Origin: Nocardioides sp. Root140
Lineage (GTDB): Bacteria; Actinomycetota; Actinomycetes; Propionibacteriales; Nocardioidaceae
Assembly: GCF_001426745.1 (NCBI RefSeq)
Contig: NZ_LMFI01000016.1
Coordinates: 204,176 to 268,175, forward strand
DNA: 64,000 nucleotides
Direction: 5' to 3'
Every line of letters begins with the position of its first letter. Position 1 is the stretch's first letter. The translations under genes and the position numbers were made by a program. This document shows positions 1 to 8,254 of the stretch, piece after piece. The notes beneath the pieces were generated by a model that was not told the DNA's origin, did no database searches, and saw only the letters and a program-made list of their open reading frames with translations.

Positions 1-1
1 C

Positions 2-271
2 GCCGAGATCGGCACCACCCGTGAGGCGGCTTGGCGCGACGTACTGCGGTGCCTGGAGTCCGGCGAGGCGATCGCGGTCGAGCACGGGCACCAGCTCGAC
101 GACCGGCCCGAGGCGGGCACCCTGCGCGCGCCCGGCGACCTGCCGGCGATCCCCGACGGCACTCGCGACCTGTCGGCCGACGTCGCGCTCGACGCACTCG
201 TCGAGGCGTGCGGCGGCGCCGTCGTCACGACCGACGGCCCCCAGCGCATCGAGTGGAGCAGCCGGGGCTGA
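2..271 (+). CDS. C-terminal end of an unrecognised protein (partial)
   Basis: An open frame runs from the left edge of the window to a TGA and gives 89 residues, beginning AEIGTTREAAWRDV and ending RIEWSSRG. Codon third positions are strongly G/C, as in the neighbouring genes, so I read it as the tail of a real gene truncated by the window. The stretch ADVALDALVEACGGAVV looks like a helix followed by a buried beta strand. I do not recognise the family. It converges on the next gene with a gap of only 10 nt. Confidence 0.55.
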   Translation, partial: AEIGTTREAAWRDVLRCLESGEAIAVEHGHQLDDRPEAGTLRAPGDLPAIPDGTRDLSADVALDALVEACGGAVVTTDGPQRIEWSSRG

Positions 272-281
272 CGACGCTTCG

Positions 282-2075
282 TCAGGCCGACCCACGGCGC
301 GCGATCACCCGGTAGAGCACCGGGTCCTCGTTGCGGTACGGCGACAGCCCGGTGCCCTCGATGTCGTAGAGCACCTCGAAGCCGTGGCGCTCCTCGAGGG
401 AGCTGCGGAACGTCTCGGCGGACTGGAACCGGCGGTAGTGGTTGCCGTGGATCTTGGCGTTCGCCTCGTCCTTGTCGGTGCGGAACTCGGCGGCGAACAG
501 GTCGCCCGGGCGCGCAGTGGAGGCGATCGCGTCGAGGACGACGTCCTGCACCTGCTCGTGGACGGCATGCAGGAAGAAGCGGAGGTAGAACGCGACCGGG
601 CCCTCAGCGCCTGCGATGACCTCTTCGAGGCTGGCCTCCAGTGCGCCGGGCACGGCCACGTCGCACACCACGAACGCCACCCGCTCCAGGCCCGCCTCCG
701 TGGCCCCGTGGGTGGCGTGGTCGATGGCCACCACGGACTGGTCCAGGCCCACGACCCGTCGGCCGGCGGCGCCGAACGCCCGTGAGTCGCGACCGTCGCC
801 GCAGCCGATGTCGACGACGGTGCCGGGCAGGTCGGGTCGCGCGGAGACGAGGTCGAAGAAGGTCGACCCGTCGGCGAAGCTGTTGCGCGCGTAGAAGGCG
901 GCCCAGTAGACACGGGAGCGCTGGGCGTCGCTCAACGTGGCGTCGTCGGCCACGTCGGTGCGGCTCAGGGTCCAGTTGAAGCCAGGCTTGGGCAGCCGCC
1001 AGTCGTCGCCGTACACGTGCTCGACCATCTGCTCGGCGTTGGCCGGCACCAGCACCCGGCCGCCGGGGAAGTCGACGGCCTTCGTGCCCGTCCAGTCGCC
1101 GCGCGTGAGGGTGCTCGTGCCGGCCACGCCCCACGGGCAGCGCAGCCGCTCGTCGTCGTCGAAGAAGAGGTGGAACAGGTCGATGCGCAGGCGGCGCTGG
1201 TCGGGGTCGTGGATGTGCAGCATGCGGTGGCGCAGGTCGACGTGGAGTCCGGCCTCGAGCAGTGCGAGGGCGATCTCGACCAGCTCGGCCGCCGCTTCTG
1301 GTCCAGTGGTGTGACCGGAGACGTAGGCGCAGTCGAAGTCTGCGTCGTGGCCGATGTAGCCGCCTTCACGCACGGCGCCGAGCAGCGTGCCGTACATCGC
1401 GAACACGTCGTGGCCGAACCGCTCGCCGACGACCTCGGCGGTGCGCCGGTAGAGGCCCATCATCGCGGCCTGCCACTCGGTGTCGACCTTCTTCGACAGC
1501 GTGATGTGGCCGAACTGGGTGAGCACGTGGCCGTCGGCGACCCGCTCTGCGAGGTCCTCGGGGGTCAGGTCGCCGTTGCTGCGCGGGGAGAGGTAGGTGC
1601 CGTGGCCGACGATCGGAAGCGCCTGGTCGAGGTGGCGCACGGTGAGCTGGTGTCTGCGTTGCATGAAGGCCCAGACGCCCTGGATCTGGAACGAGAACGT
1701 GCGGATCTCGTCGGGTGAGTTGCGCCGGCCCTCACGCGGTCCAGCGGCCACCCCCCGCTTCACGGGCACCTGGTCCTCGGCGCGACCCTCGTCGCTCCAC
1801 GAGACCGCCATGCCGTCCATCGATCCGCCCGCGGTGGGGTACGTCGACGAGAGCTGCACGTGGCCGACGTGCAGCGTCACCGGCGTCGGCGGGGTGCCGG
1901 CCGGCACCGAGATCCATCCGGCGAGCTGCTTGCGACCGACTCGTTCGACGACACCGAGGACCTGTGGAGCGCCTGTGTTCGGACGGGCCTCGCGAAGCCG
2001 GGTCCGCACCCGCCGTGCGACCGCCCCGGCCCGTCGTCGTACTTCCCCGGTCAGTCCGGCGTCCCGGTCCGGCAT
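282..2075 (-). CDS. LicD-family phosphotransferase domain fused to a SAM methyltransferase
   Basis: 597 aa from the ATG at 2075, which has GGAG about 7 nt upstream; the open frame continues further but looks non-coding. Residues ~40-160 form a beta-rich accessory domain. Residues ~215-365 match LicD-type nucleotidyl/phosphotransferases: YGTLLGAVREGG at ~228 followed by the acidic HDADFD at ~243. Residues ~405-590 are a class I methyltransferase with motif I VDIGCGDG at ~421. LicD proteins attach phosphocholine or similar groups to surface glycans, so the fusion may build and methylate a phospho-substituent on a teichoic acid or capsule. The neighbouring polymer genes support this. The substrate is unknown. 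Confidence 0.8.
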   Translation of the reverse strand: MPDRDAGLTGEVRRRAGAVARRVRTRLREARPNTGAPQVLGVVERVGRKQLAGWISVPAGTPPTPVTLHVGHVQLSSTYPTAGGSMDGMAVSWSDEGRAEDQVPVKRGVAAGPREGRRNSPDEIRTFSFQIQGVWAFMQRRHQLTVRHLDQALPIVGHGTYLSPRSNGDLTPEDLAERVADGHVLTQFGHITLSKKVDTEWQAAMMGLYRRTAEVVGERFGHDVFAMYGTLLGAVREGGYIGHDADFDCAYVSGHTTGPEAAAELVEIALALLEAGLHVDLRHRMLHIHDPDQRRLRIDLFHLFFDDDERLRCPWGVAGTSTLTRGDWTGTKAVDFPGGRVLVPANAEQMVEHVYGDDWRLPKPGFNWTLSRTDVADDATLSDAQRSRVYWAAFYARNSFADGSTFFDLVSARPDLPGTVVDIGCGDGRDSRAFGAAGRRVVGLDQSVVAIDHATHGATEAGLERVAFVVCDVAVPGALEASLEEVIAGAEGPVAFYLRFFLHAVHEQVQDVVLDAIASTARPGDLFAAEFRTDKDEANAKIHGNHYRRFQSAETFRSSLEERHGFEVLYDIEGTGLSPYRNEDPVLYRVIARRGSA

Positions 2076-2343
2076 GCGTTCTCCAGTCTGCTCTGCGTGA
2101 TGGCTCGGCCCTGCTCTTCGAATTGACCCACCTTGCCAGAGACGCCACCCGCTTCGTCGGAGGTGCCACCCCGGGTCACGTCGGCCGACCCCGGGCCCGG
2201 CTCCCGGTCGACCGCCTCTGCACTCCTGATCCGGCGTACCGCCGCTGTTAGAGTGCGGTCGCGGCGGCCGGATCACCTCCGGCGCCCCGAACTTCGCGAA
2301 AGGCTCCGATGTTGCTCCCCTCCCACGGCGAAGCCCGCTGAGC

Positions 2344-4389
2344 GTGGCCGCCGAAGGAGTGCGCGCGGCTCCCGGCAAGGTGCGCCGGGCCGTACGCCGA
2401 CGCCTGGCCGCGAGCAACCCGGTCCTGACGGTCGTCATCCCGGTCTACAACGTGGCGGCGTACCTGCCCGAGTGCCTCGACAGCGTGCTGGGCCAGACGC
2501 TGTCCGAGCTCGAGGTCATCGCCGTCGACGACGGTTCCACGGACTCCTCCCCCGAGATCCTGCGTGACCGCGCCCGTCGTGACCCACGGCTGCGGGTGAT
2601 CACGCAGGCCAACTCCGGTCAGGGCATCGCCCGCAACGTGGCGGCCGCCCAGGCCCGCGGTGAGTTCCTCACGTTCTGCGACGCCGACGACACCGTGCCG
2701 CCGCGCGCGTACGCCCACATGGTCGGCGTGCTGCGAGAGACAGGGTCCGACTTCGTGGTCGGGGCCGCCCGACGGGTCGCCGCCGGGAAGAACCTGGGCG
2801 TCGCCTTCCGTGACGCCCACCTCGTCGACCGTCTCGGCACCACGATCGAGGAGACGCCGGTCGCGATGCAGGACATCATCGCCTGCAACCGGGTGGTGCG
2901 GACTGCGTTCTGGGTCGATCGGGTGCCGGCGTACCGCGGCCACATCGCCTACGAGGACCACGTGCCCGGGTTGGCGGCGTACGTCCGGGCGGAGCGCTTC
3001 GACCTGCTGACCAACGTCACCTACAACTGGCGGGTCCGCGAGGACAACACCTCCACCGGGCAGCAGAAGGCGAACCTCGAGAACCTCCTCGACCGGATCG
3101 CGGTGAAGGAGGAGGCCAGCGAGCTGCTCCTCGCCGAGGCCCCGCCGGCGGTGTACGCCGCGTGGGTGGGCCGCTGCCTGAGCGTCGACTTCCCGCCGTT
3201 CCTCGCACACGGGCTGGTGGGGAACGACATGTACCGCAACGTGCTGAGCGCGACGTACCGCACGTTCCTGGACCGCGCCTCGACGGAGACGTGGCTGGCC
3301 GTGCCCCAGGTGAACCGTCTGCGTGGGTGGCTGTGCGCGCAGGGGCGCTGGAGCGACCTGGCCGCGGTCGACGAGCGGATCGAGACCCGGGGACGCCTGC
3401 CCCGCACGGAGGTGCGTGACGGGCTCGTCCTCGCGGTCCGCGAGCCCAGCCTGGCCGACGTCCCCGACGAGCTCTGGCAGATGTCGGAGCAGGAGACCGG
3501 GTTGATCGCCGCCGTCAGGTCGGTGCACTCACCGGCCCCCGGCACCGTGCGCATCTCGGGTTTCGCTGCGATCCGTGCCCTGGACTGCTCCCACGAGGCC
3601 CCGCAGACGCAGGCCTGGCTGCACGACCCGTCGACCGGCCGCACGGTCCCGCTGTCGGTGGAGCAGTACGCCGACCCGGCGGCGAACGTCTGGACCAGTC
3701 ACCTCAACGCCAGCTACGACCACGCGGCGTTCCAGGTCGACGTGCCCGCCACCGAGCTCGGCACGGACCCGGACACGACCTGGGTCCTGCACCTGAAGGT
3801 CTCGCAGCAGGGCGTCGTCCGCGAGGGCACCGTGCATGCCGCCGTCGAGGGATCTGCCGGACACCACCTGCGTCCGGTCGAGGTGGGCTCCGGCTCCGTC
3901 ACCCCCGCGCTCTCCGGTGCGCTCGGCCTCCACCTCACCGTCAGCCCCGACAACGCGGGTTCCGGTGACGAGCTCGCTGACGCGGTTCTCCGCGACGTCG
4001 AGCTGACCGACGGGACGCTCGTGCTGACCATGGAAACACCGGACGGCCGACGCCCGGCCGCACTGCGGCACGAGACCACCGACCTGGAGCCGACGTACGT
4101 CGAGCCGGCTCTCGTCGAGCCGGCGCACGACGAGCCCGGTGGCGACGAGCCCGGTGGCGACGTCACCCGGATCGGCTTCGGACTGGCCGACCTGCCCGAC
4201 GGCGACCTGCTCCTCGGCACCCCGGACTCCCTCACCGTGGCGCCTGACCTCTGGCAGCGCCTGCCCGTGGCGCTGACCGCCGGCGACCCGGCCTCCGACG
4301 ACCCGGCCTCCGACGACCTCAGCGTCGTCGTGCTCGTACGCCGAACCCGCCAGCTCGTCCTCCGCCTGTCGCGAACCGTGCATTCTTGA
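2344..4389 (+). CDS. GT2 glycosyltransferase with C-terminal beta-sandwich domains
   Basis: 681 aa from a GTG. The N-terminus is a classical GT-A family 2 fold: VVIPVYN at ~29, DDGSTDSS at ~62, and CDADD (the DXD-like metal site) at ~112. Residues ~400-680 are not catalytic and look like beta-sandwich modules of the kind seen on actinobacterial teichoic-acid transferases. They carry low-complexity repeats (GGDEPGGDE, ASDDPASDD). The start is uncertain because the Shine-Dalgarno is weak and in-frame GTGs lie at 2359 and beyond. The gene is divergent from the LicD fusion over 268 bp. Its last codons (reading TVHS) and stop lie inside the palindromic element 4372-4573. It probably transfers a sugar to a surface polymer at the membrane. 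Confidence 0.85.
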   Translation: MAAEGVRAAPGKVRRAVRRRLAASNPVLTVVIPVYNVAAYLPECLDSVLGQTLSELEVIAVDDGSTDSSPEILRDRARRDPRLRVITQANSGQGIARNVAAAQARGEFLTFCDADDTVPPRAYAHMVGVLRETGSDFVVGAARRVAAGKNLGVAFRDAHLVDRLGTTIEETPVAMQDIIACNRVVRTAFWVDRVPAYRGHIAYEDHVPGLAAYVRAERFDLLTNVTYNWRVREDNTSTGQQKANLENLLDRIAVKEEASELLLAEAPPAVYAAWVGRCLSVDFPPFLAHGLVGNDMYRNVLSATYRTFLDRASTETWLAVPQVNRLRGWLCAQGRWSDLAAVDERIETRGRLPRTEVRDGLVLAVREPSLADVPDELWQMSEQETGLIAAVRSVHSPAPGTVRISGFAAIRALDCSHEAPQTQAWLHDPSTGRTVPLSVEQYADPAANVWTSHLNASYDHAAFQVDVPATELGTDPDTTWVLHLKVSQQGVVREGTVHAAVEGSAGHHLRPVEVGSGSVTPALSGALGLHLTVSPDNAGSGDELADAVLRDVELTDGTLVLTMETPDGRRPAALRHETTDLEPTYVEPALVEPAHDEPGGDEPGGDVTRIGFGLADLPDGDLLLGTPDSLTVAPDLWQRLPVALTAGDPASDDPASDDLSVVVLVRRTRQLVLRLSRTVHS

Positions 4390-4573
4390 TGCGCGAGCAC
4401 CGGGTTCTTGGTGAACGCAGCGCCGCCTTTCGCGTTCAGCGGTAGCGGAAGGCTCGGCGAAGGGGTCAGGACAGCCCTGGGCTACCGCTGAACGCGATCT
4501 CGCTGCATCCACCAAGATTCCGGTGTTCGACGCGCAAGAACGCACGGTTCGCGCATCAAGAATCCACGGTTCG
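4372..4573. repeat. ~200-bp imperfect palindromic element
   Basis: The inner arms, CGCGTTCAGCGGTAGC at 4431-4446 and its exact complement at 4481-4496, enclose a 34-nt loop. The outer arms also match: CGAACCGTG-N-ATTCTTGATGCGCGA at 4372-4396 recurs inverted at about 4549-4573. The right arm carries an extra internal copy of the GAACCGTG..TTCTTG word. It sits between two convergent genes, contains the stop codon of the GT2 gene, and could terminate both transcripts. It looks like a mobile or dispersed palindromic repeat; there is no ORF in it. Confidence 0.8.
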
Positions 4574-4587
4574 AGGGGTGTGCTGGG

Positions 4588-6726
4588 TCAGCGCTTCTTC
4601 GTGAGGGACTTCTCGACCATCGGCACGAGGTCACGGCCGAGGAACGGGCCGAGCGTCTCGGAGTACGTCGCGGTGATGTGCGAGGCATCGAAGTAGACCG
4701 CGACCCCACCGACGGCGACGTCGCAGTACTTCGGGCCGCAGATGCGGTCGGTCAGGTCGACGACGGAGACCATCGGGTCGTCGATGTCCTCGGCCGCGTT
4801 GGCGAGGGCGTCGTTCGGCACCCAGTCCTTGCGGAGGCCGGTGCAGGCACCCAGGCCGTCCTCGTGCTCGGCCGTGCACTCCGGGCCGTTCACGTCGGTG
4901 GAGCCGGGCAGCGGGGTGTCGTGGATGACCACGACGCGCTGGCCCTGGGCGATCCAGTCGGAGAGGTAGTCGCGGTAGCCCTGCTCCCACAGCTCCTGCT
5001 CGTTGCCGTCCTCGGCGTCCACGGGCTTGCGACCGTTGCGCTCGGAGGTGACCACGACGTCGAAGTCGCCCTTCGCGGTCGTGTCGAGCACCCGCTGGCC
5101 CCAGTCGAGGCAGCCCTCGGACTCCTCGTCGGTCTTGAACTCGACCTTGGTGCGGGTCGCGGTGCACTCGGAGGCAAGGATCGTGGTGATGTGCCAGCCC
5201 TGGTTCTCGGCGACCACCTGCAGCGCGGGAAGCCAGTGCCCGGCGTGCGAGTTGCCCACCAGCGCGATGTGTACGTCGGACGCCTCGTCGCCGTACTCAC
5301 ACGTCTTGAGGCCGTCGAAAGGGATCCATTCCCAACAACCGTCGCGGTAGGCGTCGGACTTGTCGTCGATGGCCAGGTTCGGCGCGGGGACGACCGGACC
5401 CTCGGTGATGCGCGGGCACTGTGACCCGTCGGCGAGCGAGGCCGCGCCGAAGCAGGGGTCGTCGCTGCCCTTGGCGTCGGAGAGTGCCTGGCGGGCCTGG
5501 TCCTGCTGCTTCTCGAAGTAGCGGTCGAGCGTGTGGGCGGCGCCCCAGACCAGTGCCATTGCGAGCACCATCGCCAGGAACGGCTTGAACAGCGGCTTGC
5601 GGAACCGGGCCTGCCGGAAGACGTCCTCGATGAAGTACTTCGTCAGGGTGGCGAGCACGAGGGTGACGACGATGATCGCCAGCTTGTTCTCGAGGGTCAG
5701 CGGGTGGCCAGTGGCCTGCGGCACCAGCACGACCATCGGCCAGTGCCAGAGGTAGACCGAGTAGGAGATGTCGCCGAGGAACTGGATCGGCTTCCACGCC
5801 AGGATCGGTCCGGGCGAATGCCGCTTCAACGGCGCGTCCACGGCAATGACGGCCACCGTGCCGAGCACCGGCAACAGGGCCTGCCAACCCGGGAACGGCG
5901 TACTGCCGGTGTAGGTGAACGCGGTCAGTGCGATCGCCCCGAAGCCGAGCCAGGCGACCGCGGAGCGGGCCGCCTCGGGGATCAGCACGTGCTCGTGGTC
6001 GACGTCGCGGCCGAACGCGCGCCGCGACAGCAGGCCGGCCAGCACGCCGCCGAGCCCGAGCTCCCAGATGCGGGTGGGGGTGACGAAGTAGGCGGCGGCC
6101 GGGTTCGAGGCGGTCTCGGTGATCGAGTAGACCAGCGAGGCGGCCACGGCGAGGGCCAGACCGGGTACGACGACCCGGGTCGCCGGGCGCTTGAGGACCC
6201 GCGCCAGCACGAAGAGCAGCAGGAGCAGGATCGGCCAGCCGAGGTAGAACTGCTCCTCGATCGAGAGCGACCAGTAGTGCTGCACCGGCGACGGGGCAGC
6301 CTCGGCCGCGAGGTAGTCGACCGAGCTGGAGGCGAGGTTCCAGTTGACGTAGTAGAGGGTCGCGGCCTTGATCTGGGCCGCGGTGCTCCCCCACTCGGTC
6401 TCGGGCGCGAACATCCGGCTGCCCACCACGGAGAGCGCCAGCACGAGCAGCGACGCCGGCAGCAGCCGCTGGATGCGACGCGCCCAGAAGCCCAGCAGGT
6501 CCTTGGCACCGGTCGGCGGGTGCGCCAGCAGGTGCGAGGTGATCAGGAAGCCCGAGATCACGAAGAAGACGTCGACGCCGACGAAGCCGCCGGTCATCCG
6601 GTTCGGCCAGAGGTGGAACAGGAAGACCAGGCTGACGGCCAGTGCTCGGAGGGCCTGGATGTCGGTGCGGACCAGCGTCGCTGTCGCCTTCGCCTTCACG
6701 GTCAACGGGCTCAGGGTGTCGGGCAC
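4588..6726 (-). CDS. Membrane acyltransferase (acyltransferase-3) fused to an SGNH domain
   Basis: 712 aa, GTG start with GGAAGG upstream. Residues ~20-400 contain about ten membrane segments and the OafA/YrhL signature (DIQALRALAV, GVDVFFVISGFLIT, then YWSLSIEEQFYLGWP). After a linker, residues ~430-710 form an SGNH/GDSL-like extracytoplasmic domain. This domain has the block ALVGNSHAGHW carrying the nucleophile serine and DASHIT near the C-terminus carrying Asp and His. Such proteins O-acetylate cell-surface glycans, moving acetyl groups through the membrane to the external domain. A paralogue lies at 51490-53580. Confidence 0.9.
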   Translation of the reverse strand: MPDTLSPLTVKAKATATLVRTDIQALRALAVSLVFLFHLWPNRMTGGFVGVDVFFVISGFLITSHLLAHPPTGAKDLLGFWARRIQRLLPASLLVLALSVVGSRMFAPETEWGSTAAQIKAATLYYVNWNLASSSVDYLAAEAAPSPVQHYWSLSIEEQFYLGWPILLLLLFVLARVLKRPATRVVVPGLALAVAASLVYSITETASNPAAAYFVTPTRIWELGLGGVLAGLLSRRAFGRDVDHEHVLIPEAARSAVAWLGFGAIALTAFTYTGSTPFPGWQALLPVLGTVAVIAVDAPLKRHSPGPILAWKPIQFLGDISYSVYLWHWPMVVLVPQATGHPLTLENKLAIIVVTLVLATLTKYFIEDVFRQARFRKPLFKPFLAMVLAMALVWGAAHTLDRYFEKQQDQARQALSDAKGSDDPCFGAASLADGSQCPRITEGPVVPAPNLAIDDKSDAYRDGCWEWIPFDGLKTCEYGDEASDVHIALVGNSHAGHWLPALQVVAENQGWHITTILASECTATRTKVEFKTDEESEGCLDWGQRVLDTTAKGDFDVVVTSERNGRKPVDAEDGNEQELWEQGYRDYLSDWIAQGQRVVVIHDTPLPGSTDVNGPECTAEHEDGLGACTGLRKDWVPNDALANAAEDIDDPMVSVVDLTDRICGPKYCDVAVGGVAVYFDASHITATYSETLGPFLGRDLVPMVEKSLTKKR

Positions 6727-6855
6727 GTGCAGCCTTCCGGCGGGACTAAAGAACGTCGGTCAGGATAACCGCCGACCCGGCGGGACCCTATTCACGTCTA
6801 TCCTGTGACCGGCCGCAACCGGGGCCGCCACGGCGGTCCGACCTCGAGGAGCTTG

Positions 6856-8253
6856 GTGAAGAACATCGCAGTACTCCTGGCCGGAGGCGTGGGCACACGC
6901 GTCGGCCTCGACATCCCCAAGCAGCTCATCAAGATCGCCGGGCGGCCGATCATGGAGCACACGCTGGCCACCCTCGACGCCCACCCGATGGTCGACGAGA
7001 TCATCATCCTGATGGCGCAGGGCCACCTCGACGCCGTGCACGCGATGATCCGCACCGGCGGCTACACCAAGGTCACCCAGGTGCTCGAGGGCGCCGAGAC
7101 GCGCAACGACACCACGCTCCGCGCGATCCGCGCGATCCCCGACGAGGAGGCCAACCTCCTCTTCCACGACGCGGTCCGCCCGATGGTCACCGACCGCATC
7201 ATCAGCGACTGCTTCGAGGCGCTCGAGAAGTACGACGCGGTCGACACCGCGATCCCGTCCGCCGACACGATCGTCGAGCTCGACGAGAACGGCATCATCA
7301 GCAACATCCCGCCGCGGGCCCGACTGCGCCGCGGCCAGACGCCCCAGTGCTTCAAGGCGTCCGTGATCCGTCGGGCGTACGACGAGGCCGGCAAGGACCC
7401 CGACTTCGAGGCCACCGACGACTGCACGGTGGTGCTCCGCTACACCCCCGACGTACCGATCGGGATCGTGGCCGGCGACGACCGCAACATGAAGGTCACC
7501 GAGCCGATCGACGTCTACCTGGCCGACAAGCTGTTCCAGCTGACCTCGACCGACCTGCCGGCACCGCGCACGGAGCAGGAGTACCGCGACGCCCTGGCCG
7601 GCAAGACGATGGTGGTCTTCGGTGCGTCGTACGGCATCGGCCTGGACCTCGTCGAGCTGGCCCGGTCCTACGGCTGCACGGTCCACGGCTTCAGCCGTTC
7701 GGGCAGCCGCACGCACATCGAGCGGCGCGAGGACGTCGCCAAGGCGGCCCGCCAGGTGATGGAGTCCGACGGCCGCATCGACTTCGTGGTCAACACCGCC
7801 GGGGTGCTCCCCCGCGGCCAGCTGGCGGAGACGTCGGAGGAGACGATCTACGCGGCCACCGAGATCAACTACGTGGCCCCCGTGCTGATCGCCCAGGAGT
7901 TCTACCCGCACCTGCGGGCCTCCGGCGGGTCCTTGCTGCTGTTCACCAGCTCGTCGTACACCCGCGGTCGGAGCGGCTACTCGCTCTACTCCTCGGCCAA
8001 GGCCGCGGTCGTGAACCTCACCCAGGCCCTGGCCGACGAGTGGGCCGGCGAGGTGCGGGTCAACTGCATCAACCCGGAGCGCACCGGCACGCCGATGCGC
8101 ACGAAGGCCTTCGGCGAGGAGGACCCCTCCACGCTGCTGGAGTCGACGGTCGTGGCCACCGCGGCCCTCGACGTGCTGCTGGCCCGCCAGACCGGCCACG
8201 TCATCGACGTCCGCAAGTCGGACCCGCTGGCCCTGGCCGACGACGAGATCTGA
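6856..8253 (+). CDS. Bifunctional CDP-ribitol pyrophosphorylase / ribulose-5-phosphate reductase (Bcs1/Acs1 type)
   Basis: About 465 aa. I chose the GTG at 6856 because GAGGAG lies just upstream; an in-frame GTG at 6805 would add 17 residues of poor quality. Residues 1-230 are an IspD/TarI-like cytidylyltransferase (LLAGGVGTR, then DIPKQL). Residues ~250-465 are a short-chain dehydrogenase (FGASYGIG cofactor loop, catalytic Tyr-x3-Lys in YSSAK). The same fusion in Haemophilus makes CDP-ribitol from ribulose-5-P and CTP. With the TagF-like gene convergent 1 nt away, it implies a ribitol-phosphate polymer or substituent. Confidence 0.88.
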   Translation: MKNIAVLLAGGVGTRVGLDIPKQLIKIAGRPIMEHTLATLDAHPMVDEIIILMAQGHLDAVHAMIRTGGYTKVTQVLEGAETRNDTTLRAIRAIPDEEANLLFHDAVRPMVTDRIISDCFEALEKYDAVDTAIPSADTIVELDENGIISNIPPRARLRRGQTPQCFKASVIRRAYDEAGKDPDFEATDDCTVVLRYTPDVPIGIVAGDDRNMKVTEPIDVYLADKLFQLTSTDLPAPRTEQEYRDALAGKTMVVFGASYGIGLDLVELARSYGCTVHGFSRSGSRTHIERREDVAKAARQVMESDGRIDFVVNTAGVLPRGQLAETSEETIYAATEINYVAPVLIAQEFYPHLRASGGSLLLFTSSSYTRGRSGYSLYSSAKAAVVNLTQALADEWAGEVRVNCINPERTGTPMRTKAFGEEDPSTLLESTVVATAALDVLLARQTGHVIDVRKSDPLALADDEI

Positions 8254-8254
8254 C

